Shown here in pieces: positions 16,270-24,489 of a stretch of DNA of 64,000 nucleotides. Where the stretch lies: the NCBI RefSeq assembly GCF_004522105.1, contig NZ_SPUJ01000006.1, positions 248,001 to 312,000 on the forward strand, in the 5' to 3' direction. The notes beneath the pieces were generated by a model. That model did not search any database. It saw nothing but the letters and a program-made list of their open reading frames with translations, and was not told the DNA's origin. The DNA is from Nocardioides sp. 1609 (GTDB lineage: Bacteria; Actinomycetota; Actinomycetes; Propionibacteriales; Nocardioidaceae). How positions within the stretch are numbered: position 1 is the first letter of the stretch; every line of letters starts with the position of its first letter. The translations under genes were made by a program, and so were the position numbers.

Positions 16270-17235
16270 CCCGTCGCGGAGGCCGCCGAGGGTGCCCGCC
16301 GCCGCGACGACCCACCCCGTGGTGAGGACGACGGTCAGGACGCCGGCCACCTCCCCCCAGCCGAGCGCGGCGGCGCCGGTGACGACGGTCGCCACCGGGA
16401 ACGTCGCCGACCACCACGCCAGTCCAAACGACGGCCGGGCGCGCACCACGACGACGGCCACCACCGCCAGCCAGAGCAGCGCGGCGCCGAGGACCGGCAC
16501 CCCGACGTACGGCGTCAGGGCGGCGAGCCACGGGAGCCCGGAGCGCTCCCCGAGGTGGTGCAGGGCGGTCACGGACTGGCCGAGCGGACCGAGCACCACC
16601 AGCCAGGCCGGCGCGGTCGCGGCCGGGCCGAACCCGTGCCGGACGACGCGCCGCGCGAGCACGACCAGCACCCGCACGGCGCCGGCGACCCCGAGGACCA
16701 GCAGGGCGTGGCAGAGCAGCAGCAGCGCGGTCCGCCCGGGGCCGGGCCCGGGGGGCACCAGTGCCGCCCCGGTCGCCGCGGAGACCACCGGCGGCACGAC
16801 CGGGAGCAGCCACCACGGCCCGACGTCCGCCAGCGGCGTGCCGGCGCTGCGCCGCGGCACGACGACCGCCGTCCACACGCCCAGGGTGGTGCCCGCCGTC
16901 CAGAGCAGCGCGGCCAGCGGCGCGCTCGGCGCCCCCGCGCCGACCACCATCGGCGCCATCGCGGCCGCCCCGAGGAAGTGCCGCTGCACGGGGTGGTCCA
17001 GGAACGAGCGGGCGCGCCCGGCCGTCAGCACGACGAGTGCGACGAGCAGCGCCGCGGCGGCGTCCCAGAGCGGGCGGGCGTCGAGCGCCAGGGCGACCGC
17101 ACCGGTGCCCATCACCGTGGTGAACCACGCCGGGCCCACGACGGCGCGACGGGGGACCGGTCGGGACCGGCGGGGTGACCGGACGGGACGGGAGGCGAGG
17201 AGGAGCACACCTCCAGGTTCGTCGGCGCCGTCCAC
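16252..17235 (-). CDS. TDT-family (TehA/SLAC1-like) membrane transporter
   Basis: The roughly 327-residue product is very hydrophobic with about nine to ten predicted membrane segments. GPAWFTTVMGTGAVALAL near the N-terminus is the hallmark of the tellurite-resistance/dicarboxylate transporter (TDT) family, whose members include TehA, malate permease and the sulfite exporter Ssu1. The transported anion cannot be told from sequence. Start choice is uncertain: GTG 17235 is used here, but the Arg-rich lead suggests a later start near VPRRAVVGPAW. It is divergent from a LysR gene only about 50 bp away, the usual sign that the LysR protein controls it. Confidence 0.82.
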   Translation of the reverse strand: MDGADEPGGVLLLASRPVRSPRRSRPVPRRAVVGPAWFTTVMGTGAVALALDARPLWDAAAALLVALVVLTAGRARSFLDHPVQRHFLGAAAMAPMVVGAGAPSAPLAALLWTAGTTLGVWTAVVVPRRSAGTPLADVGPWWLLPVVPPVVSAATGAALVPPGPGPGRTALLLLCHALLVLGVAGAVRVLVVLARRVVRHGFGPAATAPAWLVVLGPLGQSVTALHHLGERSGLPWLAALTPYVGVPVLGAALLWLAVVAVVVVRARPSFGLAWWSATFPVATVVTGAAALGWGEVAGVLTVVLTTGWVVAAAGTLGGLRDGSLLRG

Positions 17236-17284
17236 CGGCGGTAGGGACCACGTCGTTGTGCACCCACAGGGCTAGCCTGTGGAC

Positions 17285-18178
17285 GTGGCCCTGCCCGACC
17301 TGCCGTCCCTGCGCCTGCTCGCCGACGTGGCCCGGCTCGGCTCCATCGGCGCCGCGGGCCGCGAGGCCGGCATCTCCCAGCAGTCGGCGTCCGAGCGGCT
17401 GCGCTCGATGGAGACCCTCACCGGGCTGACGCTGGTGCAGCGGGCGACGTCCGGGTCGACGGTCACCGCCGCGGGCCGGCTGCTCGTGGAGTGGAGCGCC
17501 GACCTGCTGGAGCGGGCCGAGGAGGTCGAGGGCGCGCTGCGGACCCTGCGCGACGAGCGGTCCCGCGAGCTGCACGTGCACGCCTCGATGACCGTCGCGG
17601 AGCACCTGCTGCCGCGGTGGCTGGTGCGGCTGCGGCTCGAGCGCGCGATCTCGGCGTCGCTGCGGGCGACCAACTCGGAGGCCGTCGTCGCCGCCGTCCG
17701 CTCCGGCGAGGCCGACGTCGGCTTCGTCGAGGGCGCCGGCGACCTGGCCGGCCTCGCGACCGCCGTCGTCGGGTCCGACGAGCTCGCCCTGGTGGCCTCA
17801 CCGCTCGACGCGTGGGCCCGGCGCCGCCGTCCGCTGGACGCCGCGCAGGTCGCCGCGCGCCCGCTCACCAGCCGCGAGCAGGGCTCCGGCACCCGCCTGG
17901 TCTGGGAGCAGGCGCTGAGGGCCGGGGGCGCCGACCTGGTCGAGCCCGACTCGGCACTCACCACCACCGCCGCCGTGCTGGCCACGGTCGCCGCCGGCGG
18001 CCCGCCGGCGTTCGTCAGCCGGCGCGCGGCCGCCCGCGACGTCGAGGCGGGCGTGCTGGTGGAGGTGCCGACGACGGGACTCGCCCTGGGTCGGTCGTTC
18101 ACCGCGATCTGGGTCGGCGGACGTCGTCCGCCGGCCGGTCCGGTCCGCGACCTACTGGCGATCGCGGCTCGTGGCTAG
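17285..18178 (+). CDS. LysR-family transcriptional regulator
   Basis: The roughly 297-residue product has the N-terminal winged HTH (LRLLADVARLGSIGAAGREAGISQQSASERLRSME) followed by a periplasmic-binding-protein-like effector domain. The start was set at GTG 17285 because TAGCCT (17273-17278) lies 6 nt upstream, a leaderless arrangement; a GTG at 17279 would abut that -10 box. It is divergently arranged with the TDT transporter and probably regulates it in response to the transported anion or a precursor; that is inferred from arrangement only. Confidence 0.88.
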   Translation: MALPDLPSLRLLADVARLGSIGAAGREAGISQQSASERLRSMETLTGLTLVQRATSGSTVTAAGRLLVEWSADLLERAEEVEGALRTLRDERSRELHVHASMTVAEHLLPRWLVRLRLERAISASLRATNSEAVVAAVRSGEADVGFVEGAGDLAGLATAVVGSDELALVASPLDAWARRRRPLDAAQVAARPLTSREQGSGTRLVWEQALRAGGADLVEPDSALTTTAAVLATVAAGGPPAFVSRRAAARDVEAGVLVEVPTTGLALGRSFTAIWVGGRRPPAGPVRDLLAIAARG

Positions 18179-18190
18179 GTGCCTGCCCGA

Positions 18191-18259
18191 TCCGTGCAAT
18201 TGCCGCGAGCTGGGCAGTTCCCGGTCGTAGGATCGAGCGAGCTGCGGCAATCGCACGGA
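18191..18259. repeat. Inverted repeat (REP-like element), copy 2
   Basis: The arms TCCGTGCAATTGCCGC (18191-18206) and GCGGCAATCGCACGGA (18244-18259) pair with one mismatch around a 37-nt interior. The left arm with its flank TGCCCGA matches the left arm of the element at 11564 at most positions, so the two are copies of one element. It lies between the LysR gene and the end of tpx, in a 125-bp intergenic spacer where it could also act as a bidirectional terminator. Confidence 0.8.
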
Positions 18260-18303
18260 CGGAGCCGCCACCCGACCACGCAGGCCCAGCCCGCCGCGGC
18301 GAC

Positions 18304-18795
18304 TCAGCCCAGGGCGGCGACGGCGGCGTCGTAGTCGGGCTCGGTGCCGATCTCGGGGACCAGCTCGGTGTGGAGCACGGAGCCGTCGGCAGCGATCACC
18401 ACGACGGCGCGGGCCAGGAGGCCCTGGAACCCGCCGTCGGTGAGCAGGACGCCGTAGTCGGTGCCGAAGGAGGACTTGAACGACGAGGCGGCGGTGACCC
18501 GCTCGATGCCCTCGGCGCCGCAGAACCGGGCCTGGGCGAACGGCAGGTCGGCCGAGACGCAGACGACGGTGGTGTCGGCGAGACCGGCCGCGAGCTCGTT
18601 GAACCTCCGGACGCTCGCCGCGCAGACGCCGGTGTCGACGCTCGGGAAGATGTTCAGCACGGTGCGGGTGCCCGAGGTCAGGGTCACCTCGCTGAAGTCG
18701 GAGGCGGTGAGGGTGAACGCCGGAGCGCTCGAGCCGACCGCGGGGAGCTCGCCGATGGTGTGGACGGGGTTGCCGCCGAGGGCAGTAGAGGCCAT
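18304..18795 (-). CDS. tpx: Thiol peroxidase (atypical 2-Cys peroxiredoxin)
   Basis: Tpx reduces hydrogen peroxide and alkyl hydroperoxides using thioredoxin. The 163-residue product has the peroxidatic cysteine in [18 protein letters not shown] and the resolving cysteine in [12 protein letters not shown], the two-cysteine pattern of the Tpx family, and the usual N-terminal [14 protein letters not shown]. Length is standard. The ATG giving [10 protein letters not shown] was selected; a TAGACA hexamer sits 7 nt upstream. It stands alone on the minus strand, downstream of the lytic transglycosylase gene with 47 bp between, so some read-through is possible. Confidence 0.95.
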   Translation of the reverse strand: MASTALGGNPVHTIGELPAVGSSAPAFTLTASDFSEVTLTSGTRTVLNIFPSVDTGVCAASVRRFNELAAGLADTTVVCVSADLPFAQARFCGAEGIERVTAASSFKSSFGTDYGVLLTDGGFQGLLARAVVVIAADGSVLHTELVPEIGTEPDYDAAVAALG

Positions 18796-18842
18796 GGCCC
18801 CATGTCTAGCAGCCGACCCACCGGCCGCTCGGGCCGGACCGC

Positions 18843-20240
18843 TCAGCGGTCCTGGCGACCGGCGTCGAGGGTGGTCTCTCCTGCGGGAGCGTCCGGGGCC
18901 GGGGTCGGTCCGACGAGCTCGAGGACGCACACGTCGAAGTCGTCGTCGGCCAGGTCGGGGTCGTCGACCAGCTCGGGGTCCAGGCCGCAGACGTCGACCG
19001 CGTCCTCGTAGGTCATCGGCTGGAGCGGCGTCGGGTCCGGCGCCTCGGGCGCCTCCTCCGTCGGTCCGTCGGTCGGCTCGTCGGTCGGTCCGTCGGTGGG
19101 CCCGTCGGTCGGTCCGTCGGTGGGTCCGTCCGTCGGCCCGTCGGTCGGTCCGTCCGAGGGCGGCTCGTCGGTGGGCTGCGCGTCGGGCTGGTCGGTCGGT
19201 GCCTCGGGCTCCGGGTCGGCCGGCTGGCCGGTGCCGCCGCCGACGTCGGTCGGCTCGCCGACGGTGGTCGGGAGCGGCGCGAGCTCGCCGACGGCCTGGG
19301 GGTCGTCGCCCTCGCCGGCGCCTGCGCCGTCGAGGCTGAGGGTGAGCGTGGTCTCGGGCAGCGGCGGACCGACGACGGCCGGCGCGGTGCTCGAGGTGTC
19401 GACGTAGCCGGCCGAGACCGACGGCGACGGGCCGGTGCCGAAGTTGCCGGCGAGGTAGCCGTCCATGATCGACAGCACGAGGTCGACGTAGGAGTCGCTG
19501 TGGTTGTAGCGGTGGACCGCGCCGCGCTGGCCCGCGGTCTGCGAGAGGTCCTCGGTGCCCGAGCAGAGGTAGACCGCGGCGGCCAGCGACGCGTCGTCGA
19601 GGTCCTGCGGGTCCCGGATCCCGTCGTTGTCGGCGTCGACCCCGACCACGGCCCAGGTCGACGGGATGAACTGCATCGGCCCGACGGCCCGGTCGAAGGT
19701 CGGGTCACCGTCGTACTGCCCGGCGTCGGTGTCGGCGATCAGCGCGGTGCCGTTGCGGCCGTTCAGCGGCGGGCCGACGATCGCGGGCGTCGCGACCCCG
19801 TCGGCGCCGAGCGCGCTGCCACCGAAGCGGCCGTGGTCGGACTCGACGCGGCCGACGGCGGCGACGAGCTGCCAGGTGAGCCGGCAACCGGGGTCGGCGG
19901 CGTTGATGACGGTCTCGGCCCGCTGGTAGGCGGCGAGCGCCGACGAGGGGATCTCACCGGTCGAGACGGCGGGCACGACGCCGGCGAAGTCGCCGCCGGC
20001 GTCGGTGGCGGAGTCGGTGGCGGAGTCGGGCTGCGAGAGGCTGGCGGGGTACTCGACCGGGGCACCGGGCATCGAGGAGCCGTCGGGGAGCTGGCCGGTC
20101 GTCGACGACGGGGTCGTGGAGACGGCGGCGCTGACGCCGGTCGGGCCGGCGCCGGCGAGGTGCGTGGTCCACGCCGCCGAGACGAGGGCGAGGGGGACTG
20201 CCGTCGCGACGCGCCGAGTTCGCGTCGTCCTGCGTGTCAT
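18843..20240 (-). CDS. Secreted lytic murein transglycosylase with PTDG-repeat tail
   Basis: The 465-residue product starts with an Arg-rich signal peptide (about 1-30), then a Ser/Thr-rich linker, a lytic transglycosylase domain (about 95-255), and a long Pro/Thr/Asp/Gly-rich tail. The catalytic glutamate is E133 in [12 protein letters not shown], and [13 protein letters not shown] is the family signature. [17 protein letters not shown] is an Asp-rich calcium-binding-like loop shared with the paralog at 13820-14578. Residues about 345-390 are repeated PTDG units, probably a wall-spanning or low-complexity spacer, followed by a small C-terminal domain with two cysteines. It should act on peptidoglycan outside the membrane. 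A promoter and a hairpin are visible upstream. Confidence 0.88.
   Translation of the reverse strand: MTRRTTRTRRVATAVPLALVSAAWTTHLAGAGPTGVSAAVSTTPSSTTGQLPDGSSMPGAPVEYPASLSQPDSATDSATDAGGDFAGVVPAVSTGEIPSSALAAYQRAETVINAADPGCRLTWQLVAAVGRVESDHGRFGGSALGADGVATPAIVGPPLNGRNGTALIADTDAGQYDGDPTFDRAVGPMQFIPSTWAVVGVDADNDGIRDPQDLDDASLAAAVYLCSGTEDLSQTAGQRGAVHRYNHSDSYVDLVLSIMDGYLAGNFGTGPSPSVSAGYVDTSSTAPAVVGPPLPETTLTLSLDGAGAGEGDDPQAVGELAPLPTTVGEPTDVGGGTGQPADPEPEAPTDQPDAQPTDEPPSDGPTDGPTDGPTDGPTDGPTDGPTDEPTDGPTEEAPEAPDPTPLQPMTYEDAVDVCGLDPELVDDPDLADDDFDVCVLELVGPTPAPDAPAGETTLDAGRQDR
19058..19157 (-). repeat. In-frame 12-bp repeats coding PTDG units
   Basis: Imperfect copies of a 12-bp unit (plus-strand form GGTCCGTCGGTC) run for about 100 bp inside the lytic transglycosylase gene. 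On the coding strand they give Gly-Pro-Thr-Asp repeats. Copy number may vary between strains without frameshift. Confidence 0.85.
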
Positions 20241-20277
20241 CTCGCGTGGTCCTCTGGATGGTGGTCAGGGTGGGGGG

Positions 20278-20336
20278 TGTCGTGAGTGTGCCTCACGACA
20301 CAGATCATTAGACCACCGGATGCCTGACGGTTTCAC
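20278..20336 (-). promoter_or_regulatory. Promoter and 9-bp hairpin upstream of lytic transglycosylase
   Basis: On the minus strand, GTGAAA (20331-20336) and TCTAAT (20307-20312) form a -35/-10 pair with an 18-bp spacer. Directly downstream, around the expected transcription start, TGTCGTGAG-TGTGC-CTCACGACA (20278-20300) is a perfect 9-bp inverted repeat with a 5-nt loop. It could be an operator or a leader hairpin. The leader to the ATG at 20240 would be about 60 nt. Confidence 0.55.
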
Positions 20337-20444
20337 CGGAAGTCCCCGGTTGCCCCGACAGTTCACCGAGTTGTGGGACGCCCGTGGCCGGCCGTGTGCC
20401 CCCGCAGAGGCAACCTCACGGCCGCCCACCGCGTCCTTCTCCAC

Positions 20445-20618
20445 GTGAGCACCCTCCAGCAGCCGCTCGGTCGACGTCCGCCGGACCGGCCCTCCCCCGT
20501 GCGCGACGTCGTGGTGACGGCGGCCGCGGTCGCCGCCCTCGTCTTCGGCACCCTGCTCCTGCCGTCGCCGCCCGACGGCGGCGACGCCGGCCGGGCGACG
20601 GCGTCCACCCGCGACTGA
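20445..20618 (+). CDS. Small single-pass membrane protein
   Basis: A 57-residue open frame from a GTG start encodes a short polar N-terminus, one hydrophobic helix (VVVTAAAVAALVFGTLLL, about residues 21-40) and a polar tail. Codon use is GC-rich at third positions like its neighbours. No family is recognised. It lies between a minus-strand lytic transglycosylase and a convergent sugar-lactone oxidase, with no clear ribosome binding site, so it is a plausible but unproven gene. Confidence 0.5.
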   Translation: MSTLQQPLGRRPPDRPSPVRDVVVTAAAVAALVFGTLLLPSPPDGGDAGRATASTRD

Positions 20619-20635
20619 CCTGGCCGCGGGCAGCG

Positions 20636-21955
20636 TCAGCCGAGCACCTGGGCGAGGTGCGGGTTGCCGAGCGTGCGGGTCGGGTCGAGGCGGTCGCGCA
20701 GGGCGAGGAACTCCTCGAAGCGCGGGTAGCGCGCCCGGAGCTCGTCGGCACCGAGCGTGTGCAGCTTGCCCCAGTGCGGCCGCCCGCCGACCCCGGCGGC
20801 GATCGCCTCCAGCGCCGCGAAGTACGCCGCCCGGTCGGGGCTGCCCGGAGCGGTGTGGACGGCGACGTACACGGTGTCGCGACCGCTGGCCGTCGAGAGC
20901 GTGACGTCGTCGGCCGCGGCCACCCGCACCTCCACCGGGACCGCGACCCGCCAGTCGCTGCGCCCGACGACCCGGACCAGCTCGCGGAGCACGTCCATCC
21001 CGTGCTCGCGCGGCACGGCGTACTCCATCTCCTCGAAGCGCACCCGCCTCGGCGAGGTGAAGACCCGGTGCGAGACGTCGCTGAACTCGCGCGGCGACAG
21101 CGCGGCCGCCGACACCTTCGCCAACGGCCGCACCAGCGCCGGCACCCGGCTGCCGGCGCCGACGAGCGCCCCGAAGACGGTGTTGCTGAGCAGCTCGTCG
21201 TCCCACCAGCCGCGCAGCCGTGGGAGCGGCTCGAGGTCGTCGAGCGGCACCCGGGTGTTGTGCTTGGTGAGCACGCGGTCGGTGTGCGGGAACCAGTAGA
21301 ACTCGACGTGGTCGGTGACGTCGGCGTCCGCGTCGAAGCGCTCCATCATCTCCTCGACCCGGCCACCACCCTCGCGGGCGCGCAGCCCGAACGCCGGCAC
21401 CGCCTGCAGCGTGATCTCGGTCAGCACCCCGAGGGCGCCGAGCCCGACCCGCGCGGCCGCGAGGACCTCGGCGTTCTCGGTCGGCGTGCAGGTCAGCGTC
21501 GAGCCGTCCGGGAGCGCGAGCACCAACCCTCGCACCTGGGTGGCGATGCCGCCGAAGCGCGCACCGGTGCCGTGGGTGCCGGTCGAGATCGCGCCGGCGA
21601 GGGTCTGCTCCTCGATGTCACCGAGGTTCGTCAGCGCCAACCCGAGGGTGTCGAGCGCCCGGTTGAGGGCGCTGAGCCGGATCCCGGCCTGCACCGTGAC
21701 CAGCCCGGTGGCGGCGTCGGCCCGCAGCACCCGGTCGAGGTGGTCCAGGCGGAGCTGGACGTCGTCGGGGCGGCCGATGGCGGTGAAGGAGTGACCGGTG
21801 CCGATCGGACGCACCCGCCGTCCGGCGGCGGTCGCCCCGGCCAGGTACCGGGTCAGCTCCTCCACGCTGCGGGGGGCGACGACCTCGATCCCGGACGCCG
21901 TCTGGTTGCCGGCCCAGTTGCGCCAGCTCGTGCCCACCGTTTGACTCGCCCTCAT
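20636..21955 (-). CDS. FAD-linked sugar-1,4-lactone oxidase (D-arabinono-lactone oxidase-like)
   Basis: The 439-residue product belongs to the VAO-type aldonolactone oxidases that oxidise sugar-1,4-lactones with oxygen, giving ascorbate-like products. RPIGTGHSFTAI carries H55, the residue that binds FAD covalently in the family. The C-terminal domain has the ALO signature HWGK in GGRPHWGKLHTL, whose residues contact substrate. The N-terminus WRNWAGNQT is typical. The start is ATG 21955, which overlaps the divergent aldolase start by two bases; GTG 21937, six codons later and still ahead of WRNW, is a good alternative. Substrate is not certain: relatives include L-gulono-, D-arabinono- and xylitol oxidases. 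Confidence 0.88.
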   Translation of the reverse strand: MRASQTVGTSWRNWAGNQTASGIEVVAPRSVEELTRYLAGATAAGRRVRPIGTGHSFTAIGRPDDVQLRLDHLDRVLRADAATGLVTVQAGIRLSALNRALDTLGLALTNLGDIEEQTLAGAISTGTHGTGARFGGIATQVRGLVLALPDGSTLTCTPTENAEVLAAARVGLGALGVLTEITLQAVPAFGLRAREGGGRVEEMMERFDADADVTDHVEFYWFPHTDRVLTKHNTRVPLDDLEPLPRLRGWWDDELLSNTVFGALVGAGSRVPALVRPLAKVSAAALSPREFSDVSHRVFTSPRRVRFEEMEYAVPREHGMDVLRELVRVVGRSDWRVAVPVEVRVAAADDVTLSTASGRDTVYVAVHTAPGSPDRAAYFAALEAIAAGVGGRPHWGKLHTLGADELRARYPRFEEFLALRDRLDPTRTLGNPHLAQVLG

Positions 21956-23159
21956 GACGAGCCAGCATGCCCGCATCGAGCGCGCGACGCAGCACCTCGA
22001 CGCGCCGGTGGCGGTGGTCGACCTCGACGCCTTCGACGCGAACGCCGCCGACCTGGCCCGCCGGGCCGCCGGGACGCCGATCCGGGTGGCCTCGAAGTCG
22101 GTGCGCTGCCGGGCGCTGCTCGACCGCGTGCTGGGCCTCGAGGGGTACGCCGGCATCCTGGCCTTCACCCTGGCCGAGGCGCTGTGGCTCGCCGAGGAGC
22201 ACGAGGACGTCGTCGTCGGCTATCCGACCGCGGAGCGCGCCGCCCTGCGCGAGCTGGCCGCCGACCCGGTGCTGCTCGAGCGGGTCACGCTGATGGTCGA
22301 CTCGGTCGAGTCGCTCGACCTGGTGCGCGCGGCCGTCCGGCAGGTCGAGGTGCCGATCCGGGTCTGCCTCGACCTGGACGCGTCGCTGCGCCTGGCCGAG
22401 CGGCTGACCGGCAGCCGGGTGCACCTCGGCCCGCGCCGCTCGCCGGTGCACTCCGTCGCCGACGCCGTCGCGCTGGCCCGTGCGGTGGCCGAGGACCCGG
22501 CGTTCGCGCTGGTCGGGCTGATGGCCTACGAGGGCCAGGTCGCCGGGCTCGCCGACCGGCCCGCCAACCGGCTGCGCGGCCTCGCGGTGCGCGGCCTCAA
22601 GCGGGCCTCGGTGCCCGAGCTGACCGAGCGGCGCGGCGCGGTCGTCGCCGCCGTCCGGGAGGTCGCCGACCTGTCGTTCGTGAACGGCGGCGGCACCGGC
22701 TCCATCGAGACGACCGTCGCCGACCCGTCGGTGACCGAGGTCGCGGCCGGGTCGGGGCTGTTCGCGCCGGCCCTGTTCGACGGCTACGACTCCTTCGACC
22801 CCGTGCCGGCGGCGTTGTTCGGGCTCGCGGTGACCCGCCGCCCGGGCCCCGGTCTCGTCACGGTCGCCGGCGGCGGCTGGATCGCCTCCGGGCCGGTCGG
22901 GCGCGACCGGCTCCCGGTGCCGACGTACCCCGGGGGGCTGGTGATGCTCGGCTCCGAGGGCGCCGGCGAGGTCCAGACCCCGCTGCGCGGCTCCACCGCC
23001 GGGCGCCTCCGCCTCGGCGACCGGGTGTGGTTCCGGCACGCGAAGGCCGGCGAGCTGTGCGAGCGGGTCGACGTCCTGCACCTGGTGGCCGGCGACGCGG
23101 ACGCCGCGGTGGTCGACGTCGTCCCGACCTACCGGGGCGAGGGCCGCACCTTCCTCTAG
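21954..23159 (+). CDS. PLP-dependent amino acid deaminase/aldolase (D-threonine aldolase-like)
   Basis: The 401-residue product has the fold-type III (alanine racemase-like) PLP barrel with the PLP lysine K48 in PIRVASKSVRC, and a C-terminal D-serine dehydratase-like domain with FRHAKAGELCERV, which supplies metal ligands in D-threonine aldolase and D-serine dehydratase. It should act on D-amino acids such as D-threonine or D-serine; which one is unknown. The ATG overlaps the ATG of the divergent lactone oxidase (CATG). It ends 70 bp from a convergent gene with a hairpin between them. Aldolase and lactone oxidase side by side may form a pathway unit, an inference. Confidence 0.85.
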   Translation: MTSQHARIERATQHLDAPVAVVDLDAFDANAADLARRAAGTPIRVASKSVRCRALLDRVLGLEGYAGILAFTLAEALWLAEEHEDVVVGYPTAERAALRELAADPVLLERVTLMVDSVESLDLVRAAVRQVEVPIRVCLDLDASLRLAERLTGSRVHLGPRRSPVHSVADAVALARAVAEDPAFALVGLMAYEGQVAGLADRPANRLRGLAVRGLKRASVPELTERRGAVVAAVREVADLSFVNGGGTGSIETTVADPSVTEVAAGSGLFAPALFDGYDSFDPVPAALFGLAVTRRPGPGLVTVAGGGWIASGPVGRDRLPVPTYPGGLVMLGSEGAGEVQTPLRGSTAGRLRLGDRVWFRHAKAGELCERVDVLHLVAGDADAAVVDVVPTYRGEGRTFL

Positions 23160-23182
23160 CCGTCCCCGTCCCCCGGCACACC

Positions 23183-23214
23183 GTCGACCCGTCGCCGATC
23201 GCGGACGGGTCGAC
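23183..23214. terminator. Bidirectional hairpin terminator
   Basis: The 11-bp perfect stem GTCGACCCGTC/GACGGGTCGAC with a 10-nt loop lies in the 70-bp spacer between two convergent genes, 23 bp after the aldolase stop and 15 bp from the end of the aminotransferase-like gene. No U-tract is present, as is common in actinobacteria. Confidence 0.7.
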
Positions 23215-23229
23215 CCCGTGGGGTCCCGA

Positions 23230-24387
23230 TCAGGCGAGGGCGGCGAGGGCGGTGACCAGCCGGTCGACCTCGCCGTCGGTCGTGTACGGCGCCAGCCCGA
23301 CCCGGACGCCGCCGTCGTCGCCCAGGCCGGCGTGCCGGGAGGCCTCGAGGGCGTAGAAGCTGCCGCTCGGCGCCACGATGCCCTCACCCGCCAGGCGCAC
23401 GCGCACCTCGTCGCCGGTGCGGCCGTCGACGTGGAGCAGCAGGGTCGGGGTCCGGTGGGCGGGGCTGCCGTGCACCCGCACGTGCGGCAGCGCCGCCAAC
23501 GCGTCCAGGAGCCGGCCGAGCACGCCGTCCTCGTGGGCCTCGATCGCGGCCATCCCGCCGACGGAGTCGATGAAGGCCACCGCGGCGCTCACGCCGGCGA
23601 GCAGCTCGTAGGGCAGGGTGCCGAGCTCGAAGCGCTCGGGCACGGCGTCGCTCGAGGGAAGCAGCTTGTCGGGGTGCAGCGTCTCGAGCAGCGCCGGGTC
23701 GGCGGCCAGCACGCCGAGGTGCGGCCCGAAGAACTTGTACGGCGAGCAGGTGAGGAAGTCGGCGCCGAGGGCGGTCAGGTCGACCGGGGCGTGCGCGGCC
23801 AGGTGGACGGCGTCCACGTGGACCAGCGCGCCGACGGTGTGCGCGGCCTCCGCGACCGCCCGCACCGGCGGCCGGGTGCCGAACAGGTTGGACGCGCCGG
23901 TGACCGCGACCAGCCTGGTGCGCTCGGTGAGCACGGTGGCGACGTCGTCCAGCTCGGCGGTGACGGGGTCGAACCCGAGCCACCGCACCGTCGCGCCGAC
24001 CCGCTCGGCCGCGGTCACCCAGGGCCGGATGTCGCCGTCGTGGTCGAGCCGGGTCACCACCACCTCGTCGCCGGGACCCCAGCCCTGCGCGAGGGTGCGC
24101 GCCAGGTCGAAGGTGAGGGCCGTCATCGAGCGACCGAAGACGATGCCGCGCGGGTCGGCGCCGACGTGCGCCGCCATCGACGCGCGCGCCCCGGCCGTGG
24201 TCTCCTCGGCCCGTCGCTCGGGCTCGGTCAGCTGACCGCGCTGGCACATCCCCCACGACATCGCGGTCGCGATCGCCTCGGCCACCTCCCGCGGCACCAG
24301 CGACCCGCCCGGACCGTCGAAGCGCGCCAGCCCGTCGGCCAGCGCGGGGAACGCGCTCCGCACCTGCACCACGTCGTACGTCGTCAT
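23230..24387 (-). CDS. Class V aminotransferase / cysteine desulfurase-like protein
   Basis: The 385-residue product is a fold-type I PLP enzyme of the cysteine-desulfurase-like group. K218 in CSPYKFFGPH is the PLP lysine and D192 in VHVDAVHLAAH binds the pyridine nitrogen. In true SufS/IscS enzymes a C-terminal loop bears the catalytic cysteine; here the equivalent region reads GIVAPSGSFYALEASR with no cysteine, so it is probably not a desulfurase. It may act as a lyase or transaminase on an unknown substrate. The ATG lies 6 nt after a CAGGCT hexamer, suggesting a leaderless transcript starting inside the repeat-rich spacer. Confidence 0.85.
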   Translation of the reverse strand: MTTYDVVQVRSAFPALADGLARFDGPGGSLVPREVAEAIATAMSWGMCQRGQLTEPERRAEETTAGARASMAAHVGADPRGIVFGRSMTALTFDLARTLAQGWGPGDEVVVTRLDHDGDIRPWVTAAERVGATVRWLGFDPVTAELDDVATVLTERTRLVAVTGASNLFGTRPPVRAVAEAAHTVGALVHVDAVHLAAHAPVDLTALGADFLTCSPYKFFGPHLGVLAADPALLETLHPDKLLPSSDAVPERFELGTLPYELLAGVSAAVAFIDSVGGMAAIEAHEDGVLGRLLDALAALPHVRVHGSPAHRTPTLLLHVDGRTGDEVRVRLAGEGIVAPSGSFYALEASRHAGLGDDGGVRVGLAPYTTDGEVDRLVTALAALA

Positions 24388-24402
24388 GCGCGCAGCCTGC
24401 CA

Positions 24403-24482
24403 GAACGCCGAGTCGGCGTTCGGTGCAACTCGGGTGGCGCCGAGTCGGCGTTCGTGCTCGATCCGAACGCCGACTCGGCGTC
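24403..24482. repeat. Three copies of a 17-19 bp pseudo-palindrome, forming a 17-bp perfect hairpin
   Basis: The unit CGCCGAGTCGGCGTTCG occurs at 24406-24422 and 24438-24454 and inverted at 24464-24480. The last two form a perfect 17-bp stem with a 9-nt loop. Each unit is itself nearly self-complementary (AACGCCGA-G-TCGGCGTT). The array lies in the 102-bp spacer downstream of the HAD gene and overlaps the region just upstream of the aminotransferase-like gene. It could be a terminator, a multi-site operator or a dispersed REP element. Confidence 0.9.
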
Positions 24483-24489
24483 GTCCAGG

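Noticed and set aside
19058..19157. CRISPR-like array of short regular repeats
   Set aside because: The repeats are 12 bp with no spacers and code PTDG units in frame.
20241..20340. Cyclic-di-AMP (ydaO-type) riboswitch before the lytic transglycosylase gene
   Set aside because: GGTGAAACCGTCAG superficially resembles the motif, but the region is too short and the conserved stem sets are missing; a simple promoter plus hairpin explains it better.
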